From NCBI GenBank assembly GCA_002371345.1, contig DFHY01000129.1, forward strand, positions 1 through 32,271: a stretch of 32,271 nt of DNA, given 5' to 3'. The stretch comes from Lachnospiraceae bacterium UBA3711. Lineage in GTDB: Bacteria; Bacillota; Clostridia; Lachnospirales; Lachnospiraceae. Position numbers and translations under genes: made by a program. A model generated the notes under the pieces. It was not told where the DNA came from, did not search any database, and saw only the letters and a list, made by a program, of their open reading frames with translations. Positions within the stretch are counted from its first letter, which is position 1. Every line of letters starts with the position of its first letter. This document shows positions 14,770 to 21,671 of the stretch, one piece after another.

Positions 14770-15624
14770 CTACAGTTTGTTCTCAGCAAGTATCCATTCC
14801 ATGTATTCCGCGTGATCCAGGCGGATCTGCTTCTCATTCGCTATCACATCAATCAGTGTCTCTACCGCGACAAATTCGCTCAGGTATGAGAACCCTCTTC
14901 TGCGCTCCTCCAGATTAAGGCTCATCCCTCCGCCTGAATCAAGCACATAATCGGCAAGCCGGGCGGCCGGCGACTCGGGATCCGAGGATATAACTATTAT
15001 CTTAAGCCCTTTCTGTATCCCAAGCCGCATCGCGTCCATAATCCTTCTCGATGATCCCGACTTGGAAATGACCAGCAGAATATCGTCCTCACGCGCAAGA
15101 GATATATGATTGATGAAGTACTCCGGCATCCTTGATCCCGTACAGCGCACGCCCAGCCTTTCCAGACGGAACTGAAGGTATGACGCGATATTGCTGGTAT
15201 TGCCGACGGCAGCAATATGTACGCACCCGGCGCCTGATATCAGGCCGGCACAGTCAAGAAGACGCTGAGGCTCCATACCACGCCTGACCGCCTCAACCAC
15301 AGCGGTATAGTGTTCGAATATAGGTTCAAGGACATCCCTCACCGGTTCATGGTCCGCCGCGTCCTGCTGCTTCTTCCCCAGATCTCTCGACAGCGCAAGT
15401 CGGAACTGGTAGTATCCGCTGAAGCCCAGATGATGCGCAAAACGGATGATCGTCGCGTCGCTCACACCGCTCGCCTGGGCCAGAGCCGACACATTCAGCT
15501 GAACAGCCTCATCCGTATGAGCCAGCACATAGTCAGCGGTCTTGCGTTCAGCCGGAAAGAGTTCATCATACTTTTCCCGTATCGCACTCAGTACCTCTAT
15601 GTCAATGCATCCCACATCCTTCAT
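14770..15624 (-). CDS. RpiR-family transcriptional regulator (HTH plus SIS domain)
   Basis: A 284-residue regulator: an N-terminal RpiR-type helix-turn-helix (about residues 10-85, with L-N-V-S-A-L-A-Q-A-S-G-V-S-D-A-T-I-I-R-F-A) and a C-terminal SIS domain (~125-255, with A-A-V-G-N-T-S-N and V-I-S-K-S-G-S-S) that senses a sugar phosphate. The frame is open for another 40 codons, but the ATG at 15624 gives the usual N-terminus for the family. It lies downstream of the kinase and aldolase genes, so it probably senses their phosphorylated intermediate and controls the operon. A palindrome (15637-15657) just upstream of its start may be an autoregulatory site. Confidence 0.92.
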   Translation of the reverse strand: MKDVGCIDIEVLSAIREKYDELFPAERKTADYVLAHTDEAVQLNVSALAQASGVSDATIIRFAHHLGFSGYYQFRLALSRDLGKKQQDAADHEPVRDVLEPIFEHYTAVVEAVRRGMEPQRLLDCAGLISGAGCVHIAAVGNTSNIASYLQFRLERLGVRCTGSRMPEYFINHISLAREDDILLVISKSGSSRRIMDAMRLGIQKGLKIIVISSDPESPAARLADYVLDSGGGMSLNLEERRRGFSYLSEFVAVETLIDVIANEKQIRLDHAEYMEWILAENKL

Positions 15625-15636
15625 AGCGTACACCAC

Positions 15637-15657
15637 TTTCCTATCATTTATAGGAAA
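15637..15657. promoter_or_regulatory. possible operator upstream of rpiR
   Basis: An inverted repeat, tttcctat-N5-ataggaaa, with perfect 8-base arms, 13 bases from the rpiR start codon. The GAAA/TTTC half-sites fit the kind of palindrome RpiR proteins use. Confidence 0.45.
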
Positions 15658-15757
15658 CGCCCAAAACGTCTGCGTTTTAGGAGTTTCCTGCGCAGGATTT
15701 TGTCCGCTGAAAGCGGCATAATTCCTTACAAAACCCGTGCGCATCCCCGCGGAGCGT

Positions 15758-15826
15758 TTATCGTAAACGAATTAGCTTAATTCGTTTACGATAAGACCGG
15801 AAATGCGGCGCACTTCCGGTCTTATC
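15758..15826. repeat. two adjoining hairpins sharing an arm segment
   Basis: Hairpin A has perfect 17-base arms (15758-15774 and 15778-15794) with a 3-base loop. Hairpin B has perfect 13-base arms (15790-15802 and 15814-15826) with an 11-base loop. They overlap at 15790-15794, so in RNA the two cannot both form fully. They lie between the aldolase and rpiR genes. Neither is followed by a T run. Confidence 0.8.
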
Positions 15827-15861
15827 AAATACTTATCCGGCTGAATTAATCATACTATATT

Positions 15862-16728
15862 TTACTTATATAGTGAAGCCTTCCCCGTCGTCTGGAACAG
15901 ATCCAGCTTATGCTTCGCGACAACCTTCATCGCCTCGATGCAGGGCGGCTCGATCTCGTTCGGCTCTCTCAGCCCCTTGTCCTGAAGGACCTCACGCATC
16001 TTCTCAAAGTACGCGACCTTTATATCCGACGAGATGTTGATCTTGTTGATTCCGAGGGTGACAGACTCGCCGATCTCCTTGTCAGGATTGTTTGATCCGC
16101 CGTGAAGAACGAGCGGGCAGCTGACCTTCGCTTCGATGGCCTTCAGGATATCAAGCTTCAGCTCCGGCTTCATGCCCGCCGGATACAGTCCGTGGCAGGT
16201 TCCGATCGCGACCGCCAGCGTATCGACGCCTGTCTCCCTGACAAACCTTGCCGCGTCATCAGGATCCGTGTAAATGATCTGCGCGGCGCCGCCCTCAAGG
16301 TCAGCCGGATTAGTGCTGCCGATGGTTCCAAGCTCAGCCTCGACAGAGACATTTGCCGGATGAGCCGCTTCAACGACCTTCTTCGCGCCGGCGATATTCT
16401 CCTCAAACGGAAGATGAGCGCCGTCAAACATGACAGAGGTAAAACCGCTCTGAATCGCGTAAATAATCTTTCCAAAGTCGCTGCAGTGATCAAGATGGAT
16501 GCATACCGGAACCGGGGACTTCATGGCCCTCTCTCTGATCCCGCACACGAAGTCAGGTCCCGTGAAGCTCAGCTCGTCAGGGTGGATCTCCAGAATCACC
16601 GGAGAGTTCGTCTCCTCGCACAGATCCATAACGCCGAGGAACATGGACCAGTCACTCATATTGAACGCAGGTATCGCAAACCTGTGCTCCTTGGCGACCG
16701 CGAGAATATCCTTCATATTCATTAACAT
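15862..16728 (-). CDS. class II ketose-bisphosphate aldolase
   Basis: A 288-residue zinc-dependent aldolase of the fructose/tagatose-bisphosphate family, which splits a ketose bisphosphate into dihydroxyacetone phosphate and an aldehyde phosphate. Visible residues: D80 (catalytic) and H81 (zinc) in H-L-D-H-C, E132 in E-A-E-L-G, H179 in G-T-C-H-G-L-Y, and H209 in L-H-G-G-S, plus K-I-N-I-S-S (229-234) at the phosphate site. TAGGAGG lies 9 bases before the start at 16728. It follows the kinase gene by 26 bases. Fructose 1,6- or tagatose 1,6-bisphosphate are likely substrates; eye inspection does not separate them. Confidence 0.9.
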   Translation of the reverse strand: MLMNMKDILAVAKEHRFAIPAFNMSDWSMFLGVMDLCEETNSPVILEIHPDELSFTGPDFVCGIRERAMKSPVPVCIHLDHCSDFGKIIYAIQSGFTSVMFDGAHLPFEENIAGAKKVVEAAHPANVSVEAELGTIGSTNPADLEGGAAQIIYTDPDDAARFVRETGVDTLAVAIGTCHGLYPAGMKPELKLDILKAIEAKVSCPLVLHGGSNNPDKEIGESVTLGINKINISSDIKVAYFEKMREVLQDKGLREPNEIEPPCIEAMKVVAKHKLDLFQTTGKASLYK

Positions 16729-16754
16729 GGCAAAATACCTCCTAAGATTTAATA

Positions 16755-18089
16755 TTATTTATGATGCAAACAGCTGTTAAAGCACAGCTGAACGCCTCCG
16801 GTAAAAGAATCGCCCAGGCCGATGGTGTATTTCGGCTTATCAAGGTAGAATGTCGGGACCACACACACGCGCTCATCCAGCCCGTGTGATGAGGCTGTCT
16901 CCATGGCGCTGATCCCTCTCCCGCTCAGCTCGCCGTCCAGAATGCTGCGGATCTGTTCATCGCTTCCGTAACTCCCGAACGCGGCCTTCGCCGTCGCGAG
17001 AAGTGCGCCGTACACCATTCCCCGTTCTATATCAAGTCCTGTTCTGTCCCCGGAATACATAGCATAGTCTTTAGTATGGACGATCACGCCTTTTCTTATC
17101 CCGCAGGTTTTTCTCAGATAGTCGACGCCCTCCACGCACGACAATATATCGTCGATATCAACCGGCTTGCCGAACATATCCAGCGTATACTTAAGCTCCT
17201 CTTCGTTCATGCTCATGATGTCCACATGCGGATAGAGTGTTTCTATACACAGCCGGCGCACCGTCCTGTCATGATAATGCGCGTCCTCGAAGTACACTAT
17301 GCCATCGGGGTTGGCAGCCCGGTAGGCATCGACATGTGACTTGACTCTCTCCAGCCGCTCTCTCAGGACATCAGGGTCAAGGATACAGTTGAAGCTTGAC
17401 AGAACATTGCTGCTGACGCACTCCGCATGCTTCTCAATCCACCCAAGATAGTTCTCGTCCAGAGGAAGCGTAACATTTACCGTATTCTTTGTGAGAATGA
17501 GCCTGTTGGAAACAGGAATTGTCACCTCCCCGGAACCGAGCCGGATCACGCCTCCCTTCTGGAACTGAAGTATGACATGGACCTCCTGCGGGTTTCTCTG
17601 TCTGACATCCATAGCGCCGCCAAGGGTATCCGCAGACAGGGGAACCCTTATGCACGGGTAGTCAAGCTGTGACCTGACCTCTTCTGAATCGTCTGACAGA
17701 TGCACAACAGACTGCGCTCCGAGCCGCTCCAGGGCAAGCGCCGCCTGGACAGCCGTCCCGCCCATTCCGTTTTTGCATGGAAAGCTGTTCCTTATGAGAT
17801 CAGGATCCGAAATATCAGCCTCGCCGCCGATACCGTTGCTGCAGTAGTAAACAATTGTCTCCAGCAGCTCCCTGTGAGAGGATATCAGCGCGGCAGGCCT
17901 CATATCCTCGAGAACGCCGTCCGGCACGTACCTCCCGAGGAGTTCATTTAACGTATCAACATCGAAGTCCAGCAGTATGTCGAGATTGCTGGAATATCCC
18001 ATGGCCGTATAGAGTCCCGCGGAATTTCTCCGCGATATCACATCAGCCAGTTCATTATATATCTCAATTGCCCTCTTAACCGTCATCAT
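16755..18089 (-). CDS. ribokinase-fold sugar kinase, ADP-dependent glucokinase/phosphofructokinase type
   Basis: A 444-residue kinase, longer than a usual PfkB kinase (~300-340). It starts with G-Y-S-S-N-L-D-I-L-L-D-F-D (residues 31-43), which resembles the substrate-binding G-Y-N-x-N-x-D opening of the ADP-dependent glucokinase/phosphofructokinase family. It continues with N-G-M-G-G-T-A-V-Q-A-A-L-A-L (107-120) and ends with the catalytic G-L-G-D-S-F-T-G-G (424-432), in which D427 would be the base. Its start overlaps the permease stop by 4 bases (ATGA), so it is coupled to the transporter. It probably phosphorylates the imported sugar or its monophosphate ahead of the aldolase. The D-S-F-T-G-G end also fits ATP-using PfkB kinases, so nucleotide choice is not proven. 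Confidence 0.7.
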   Translation of the reverse strand: MMTVKRAIEIYNELADVISRRNSAGLYTAMGYSSNLDILLDFDVDTLNELLGRYVPDGVLEDMRPAALISSHRELLETIVYYCSNGIGGEADISDPDLIRNSFPCKNGMGGTAVQAALALERLGAQSVVHLSDDSEEVRSQLDYPCIRVPLSADTLGGAMDVRQRNPQEVHVILQFQKGGVIRLGSGEVTIPVSNRLILTKNTVNVTLPLDENYLGWIEKHAECVSSNVLSSFNCILDPDVLRERLERVKSHVDAYRAANPDGIVYFEDAHYHDRTVRRLCIETLYPHVDIMSMNEEELKYTLDMFGKPVDIDDILSCVEGVDYLRKTCGIRKGVIVHTKDYAMYSGDRTGLDIERGMVYGALLATAKAAFGSYGSDEQIRSILDGELSGRGISAMETASSHGLDERVCVVPTFYLDKPKYTIGLGDSFTGGVQLCFNSCLHHK

Positions 18090-18919
18090 TTAACCGCACC
18101 CGCTGTCATGCCTGCGATGAAGTACTTCTGGAAGAACAGGAACAATACCAGGATCGGAAGTGATCCAAGCACGCTCATTGCCATCATCTGATTCCACTCA
18201 TACGCGTGCTGGCCCATCAGGAGGTTGATTCCGACCGGAACCGTACGCATGTCATTTGTCTTCGTCAGAGTAAGAGCGAACAGGTACTCGTTCCATGCCT
18301 GCATGAAGGTGTACATACCGACAGAGATCAGTCCCGGGATGGCTGACGGAATGAGGATCTTCCACAGCGCGGTCCACCTTGACCCGCCGTCGATCATGAC
18401 AGCCTCGTCAAGTGCCCTCGGCATCGTATTCAGGTAGCCCGTAACCATAAGGATACAGTACGGAAGCGTAAAAACCAGGTATGTCAGAACCAGAGCCCAG
18501 TATGTGTTGAACAGCTTCAGCGTGACGATCAGGCTAAGGTACGGGATGAGCAGCGTGATAGGCGGAACCGCCTGAACCGCCACGATGACCGTATTGATCA
18601 GGGCCTTTCCCCTGAATTCAAACCGGCTGAAAGCATATGAAGCCATAATTCCGATGAACAGTGTAAGCACGACAACTATTCCCGATATGGCGTAGCTGTT
18701 CAGGAAGAAACGCACCTGCTCCGGGTTCTGGAATATCTTCGCGTATGCCGTGAAGCTGAAGTTCTCAGTTATCAGTTTGGGCGGAAACTCGAAGATCTCG
18801 GCATTGGTCTTAAAGGAATTGGACAGCATCCACAGGACAGGGAAGCCCGCCCATATGGCCCCCAGAATCAGGAGGATAATTATCAGTACCTTAACAGGTT
18901 TTTTCTGTTTTCCGATCAT
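18086..18919 (-). CDS. CUT1 carbohydrate ABC transporter permease (MalG-like)
   Basis: A 277-residue inner-membrane permease with six hydrophobic segments. The EAA loop is visible (E-A-V-M-I-D-G-G-S-R-W, then I-L-I-P-S-A-I-P) around residues 167-190, and the C-terminus is A-G-M-T-A-G-A-V-K as in MalG proteins. It lies 3 bases after the MalF-like gene and overlaps the kinase gene by 4 bases. No ATPase is encoded in this operon, so an ATPase is probably supplied in trans. Confidence 0.93.
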   Translation of the reverse strand: MIGKQKKPVKVLIIILLILGAIWAGFPVLWMLSNSFKTNAEIFEFPPKLITENFSFTAYAKIFQNPEQVRFFLNSYAISGIVVVLTLFIGIMASYAFSRFEFRGKALINTVIVAVQAVPPITLLIPYLSLIVTLKLFNTYWALVLTYLVFTLPYCILMVTGYLNTMPRALDEAVMIDGGSRWTALWKILIPSAIPGLISVGMYTFMQAWNEYLFALTLTKTNDMRTVPVGINLLMGQHAYEWNQMMAMSVLGSLPILVLFLFFQKYFIAGMTAGAVK

Positions 18920-18922
18920 GGC

Positions 18923-19804
18923 TTATTCCTCCGCTTTCTGGTGCCTTACATAGAAGATTCCTATTATCGTACAGACAATCAGCAGGATAACGGCGCCTGT
19001 CGATGCCATCGAATACTGGAACTTCGTAAAGCCCTGTTTATAGATCCAGGTACTGACGGTCTCGGTCGCGTTGACAGGCCCGCCTCCCGTGGTCATCCAG
19101 ATCAGGGCGAACTGCTGCAGCGTCCAGACGAAGTCAAGCATAATCAGACTGATAAGTATGGGACGCAGCTGCGGTATTGTCACTCCAGTAAATGAGTGAA
19201 CCGCGTCAGCTCCGTCAAGCGCGGCCGCCTCATACAGATCCGGGGATATTCCCTGAAGGCCGGCGAGAATACTGATCATATAGAACGGATAGCCGGACCA
19301 TATATTAATCAGCGTCACCGACTGGAGCGCGATGTCGCGCGAAGCCAGGAATGTCACCTTCTCCGAAGAGATGTGGAAGAACTGGATAAAGAAGTTCAGG
19401 ACACCGTTCGGATCCAGCAGCATGCGCCATGTTATGGCAATAACTGAGGCGGTGAACATCCATGGAAGCGCATAGATCGCCCGGAAGATGCCCTTTGTCC
19501 TGGTTCCCAGATACCGGGTATTGAGAATGAGCGCAAATACCATCCCGATGATCATGTGAGCGACAATGCTTACAATCACAAAAAACAAGGTATGTCCGAC
19601 CGCTGTCCAGAAATCAGAGTTAGTCAGAACCTTCTGGTAATTTGAGAGTCCTACGAACACGGGATTCTTGTTCGCGATCACATTATCATACAGAGAGTAG
19701 CCGATCACCATCACGATTGGTATCACCAGAAGGATCAACATCAGGATGATGGTCGGAAGCAGATACCCGTAAGGCGTCAGCTTCTTTTTTAATTTTGCAT
19801 TCAT
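18923..19804 (-). CDS. CUT1 carbohydrate ABC transporter permease (MalF-like)
   Basis: A 293-residue permease with a lysine-rich N-terminus and six membrane segments. The EAA loop is Y-E-A-A-A-L-D-G-A-D-A, then V-T-I-P-Q-L-R-P. AAGGAGG lies upstream of the ATG at 19804. It is 242 bases from the binding-protein gene, with an intrinsic-terminator hairpin (19931-19960) and two smaller perfect palindromes (19840-19856, 19865-19876) between them. Confidence 0.93.
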   Translation of the reverse strand: MNAKLKKKLTPYGYLLPTIILMLILLVIPIVMVIGYSLYDNVIANKNPVFVGLSNYQKVLTNSDFWTAVGHTLFFVIVSIVAHMIIGMVFALILNTRYLGTRTKGIFRAIYALPWMFTASVIAITWRMLLDPNGVLNFFIQFFHISSEKVTFLASRDIALQSVTLINIWSGYPFYMISILAGLQGISPDLYEAAALDGADAVHSFTGVTIPQLRPILISLIMLDFVWTLQQFALIWMTTGGGPVNATETVSTWIYKQGFTKFQYSMASTGAVILLIVCTIIGIFYVRHQKAEE

Positions 19805-19930
19805 AGCCAGGCGTTACCTCCTTGCATTACGGCATTCAAGTACGCCGCCGGCGTACCTGCGCCAGGCCGCGCGGCCGCTCAGGCAGTCTTTTCCCATTGC
19901 GCTGCCGCGGCATCCGTCAGCGTCTTTTAC

Positions 19931-19960
19931 AAAAAGGGGGCGTACATTAAGTGCGCCCCC
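19931..19960 (-). terminator. intercistronic intrinsic terminator-like hairpin
   Basis: Arms gggggcgtac (19936-19945) and gtgcgccccc (19951-19960), 9 of 10 paired, with a 5-base loop. On the minus strand five T follow (complement of 19931-19935). It lies between the binding-protein gene and the permeases, as in the operon at 1011-3402. Confidence 0.88.
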
Positions 19961-20046
19961 TCCGTCATGCTTCTGTCATACAACAGCTGTCATGCGATCC
20001 ATTCTACGTTTATACAGGGACTCCTGTGAAACCAGAGCGGATCGCT

Positions 20047-21303
20047 TTAGTTGTAGGCCTCTTCCCAGGCTTCCTGGGTAGCCGCCAGCATATCCTCAGC
20101 ACTGTCGGTATCGCCGTCGAAGTAGAGGATCAGCTGCTCGTTCATGCTTCTCATCAGATCCTCAGCAGTCGGGGCTCCGGTGAACTCGTTGATCGCATAG
20201 CCTTCCTGGAAGATATCGAAAGCCTTCAGGAACAGCTCATCGTTCTCAGAGTAATCCGGCTCAGCAGTGGAGTTTCCGGGGAACGCGTTCGCAAGCTGAG
20301 AAAGCTTTGCGTTGACTTCCGGGCTCATCATGTACTCGATGAATGCCATAGCCTCTTCCTTGTGCTCGCAGTTCTCGGCGATGCCGATTCCCCAGCAGGC
20401 AACATCCAGGCCGCTCGGTCCGTCATAGTCGTCAGCCTTCGGCATCGGAGCATAGGTGAAGTTGAGATCCGGGCTCTCATTCTTGATCGTGGTCAGATGG
20501 GAGATTCCGTCGACCATGAATGCAAGGCGGCCGTTCTCGAACTCATTTACCATATCCTGCTCATGCATTGCCTCAACGCCGTCAGAGAGGTATCCGCTCT
20601 CCTTCATGACCTTGAAGTAGTCTACAAGAGAAGTAAGAAGTTCATTGTCGGTCAGGGCCGGCTTTCCATCCTCAAGCAGGGATCCGCCTGATGCCCACAG
20701 CCAGCTGCTGAACTGGTTCTGGATTCCGTTCGGAGCCTCGGTGTTCAGCGGGATGCAGTACGCCGCGTAGTCTGTATTCTCCGCGATCTTGTCACATGCC
20801 TCAAGGAACTCCGTCCAGTTTGTCGGGATCTCTTCCACGCCTGCCTCTTCCAGGATGTCAAGGTTGACATACAGCGGATAAGCGAAGTTGACAACCGGGA
20901 TCATGTATGTGCTTCCCTCGTACTTGATCTGGTCGGAAAGCTGTGAATCATCATAGCCGTCGGCTTCCATCAGCTCAGACAGGTTGGCGATCGCTTCCTG
21001 CTGCGCGAAGTCATATACCCATGATCCGTCAAGACCGACGACATCAGCCATTGTTCCGGTAGCCGCGCCGGCAGCAACCTGTGTCTTGGTATCAGCGTAC
21101 GGATTGCTGAGAAGCTCAATTCCGACACCGGTCTCTTCCGTGAATCCGTCAACGATTTCCTGCAGTGCTCCGTCAGGAAGCTCAACTCCCCACCACTGCT
21201 GGAACTCAAGAGTGACATCCTCGGCCGACGCAATTGCGGTCATACCGACAGTCATCGCAGCCGCGGCTGCTACAACAAGACTTTTCTTCATCCAACCTGT
21301 CAT
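20047..21303 (-). CDS. extracellular sugar-binding protein of a CUT1 ABC importer
   Basis: A 418-residue solute-binding protein, first gene of the kinase/aldolase operon. The N-terminus is a signal peptide (M-K-K-S-L-V-V, an alanine-rich core, then A-I-A-S-A before E-D) without a lipobox cysteine, so it may be secreted or held by another means. The mature part starts V-T-L-E-F-Q-Q-W-W, typical of CUT1 binding proteins. The start at 21303 has TGGAGG 7 bases upstream; an ATG 12 bases further in (21291) would give a shorter signal. The promoter is at 21414-21442. The ligand is unknown. Confidence 0.92.
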   Translation of the reverse strand: MTGWMKKSLVVAAAAAMTVGMTAIASAEDVTLEFQQWWGVELPDGALQEIVDGFTEETGVGIELLSNPYADTKTQVAAGAATGTMADVVGLDGSWVYDFAQQEAIANLSELMEADGYDDSQLSDQIKYEGSTYMIPVVNFAYPLYVNLDILEEAGVEEIPTNWTEFLEACDKIAENTDYAAYCIPLNTEAPNGIQNQFSSWLWASGGSLLEDGKPALTDNELLTSLVDYFKVMKESGYLSDGVEAMHEQDMVNEFENGRLAFMVDGISHLTTIKNESPDLNFTYAPMPKADDYDGPSGLDVACWGIGIAENCEHKEEAMAFIEYMMSPEVNAKLSQLANAFPGNSTAEPDYSENDELFLKAFDIFQEGYAINEFTGAPTAEDLMRSMNEQLILYFDGDTDSAEDMLAATQEAWEEAYN

Positions 21304-21317
21304 GTTTCTACCTCCAT

Positions 21318-21330
21318 AAAATAATATTTC
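21318..21330. promoter_or_regulatory. operator candidate 1 (13-bp site next to the ribosome binding site)
   Basis: The bases aaaataatatttc are the exact inverted copy of the 13-base site at 21425-21437, and are themselves nearly palindromic (GAAATA / TATTTT). The site lies just before the GGAGG of the binding-protein gene. RpiR is the natural candidate to bind. Confidence 0.55.
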
Positions 21331-21413
21331 GTTAGACTCGGGGATATTGTCAATAAAATGATGGCTTTTCGCCATATCATTCGGCATTATCCCCTTGTTC
21401 AAATGACAATTTC

Positions 21414-21442
21414 AGTATAGTTATGAAATATTATTTTGTCAA
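21414..21442 (-). promoter_or_regulatory. promoter of the kinase/aldolase sugar operon
   Basis: On the minus strand a perfect TTGACA (21442-21437), 17 bases and TATACT (21419-21414). The transcription start would be near 21407, giving a ~100-base leader with a small stem (atggc / gccat, 21361-21375). Confidence 0.88.
21425..21437. promoter_or_regulatory. operator candidate 2 (13-bp site within the promoter spacer)
   Basis: The bases gaaatattatttt fill most of the spacer between -35 and -10, and match 21318-21330 in inverted orientation, about 107 bp centre to centre. Binding at both could loop the leader and block transcription. Confidence 0.55.
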
Positions 21443-21479
21443 GCATTGGTTCAATAATATGGTGACTATTCAGCACCCC

Positions 21480-21608
21480 CTGTAAACTGTCAAAATCCGG
21501 AACGGCAGGCTTGCCTGCCGGGCGGTTTCTGACGGTTTACAGTGGGCGGGGAAGGCGCGAAGCGCCTCTGACCGCCCACAGCGAAGAACACAAAGTGTTC
21601 TTCGCTGT
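21480..21608. repeat. three consecutive strong stem-loops
   Basis: Hairpin 1 pairs 21480-21492 with 21530-21542 (12 of 13) and has an inner stem cggcaggc/gcctgccg. Hairpin 2 pairs 21542-21549 with 21572-21579, with an inner aggcgc/gcgcct stem. Hairpin 3 pairs 21578-21591 with 21595-21608 perfectly (14 bp) around an AAA loop. They abut end to end. No open frame or T run is present, so this is a structured intergenic element or a non-coding RNA candidate. Confidence 0.8.
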
Positions 21609-21625
21609 GAGGGTGGCGAATAGAA

Positions 21626-21662
21626 ATAAAAATTGCGGCAGCTGCTATGGCAGCTGCCGCAA
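21626..21662 (-). terminator. intrinsic terminator of the Ytf-like ABC operon
   Basis: Perfect 13-base arms (21633-21645 and 21650-21662) around a 4-base loop, followed on the minus strand by TTTTTATTT. It lies 9 bases after the stop of the last gene of the operon. Confidence 0.95.
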
Positions 21663-21671
21663 ACAAAGGTC

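Noticed and set aside
15625..15744. 40-codon N-terminal extension of the RpiR regulator
   Set aside because: It adds residues absent from the family and would include the operator-like palindrome; the ATG at 15624 gives the usual start.
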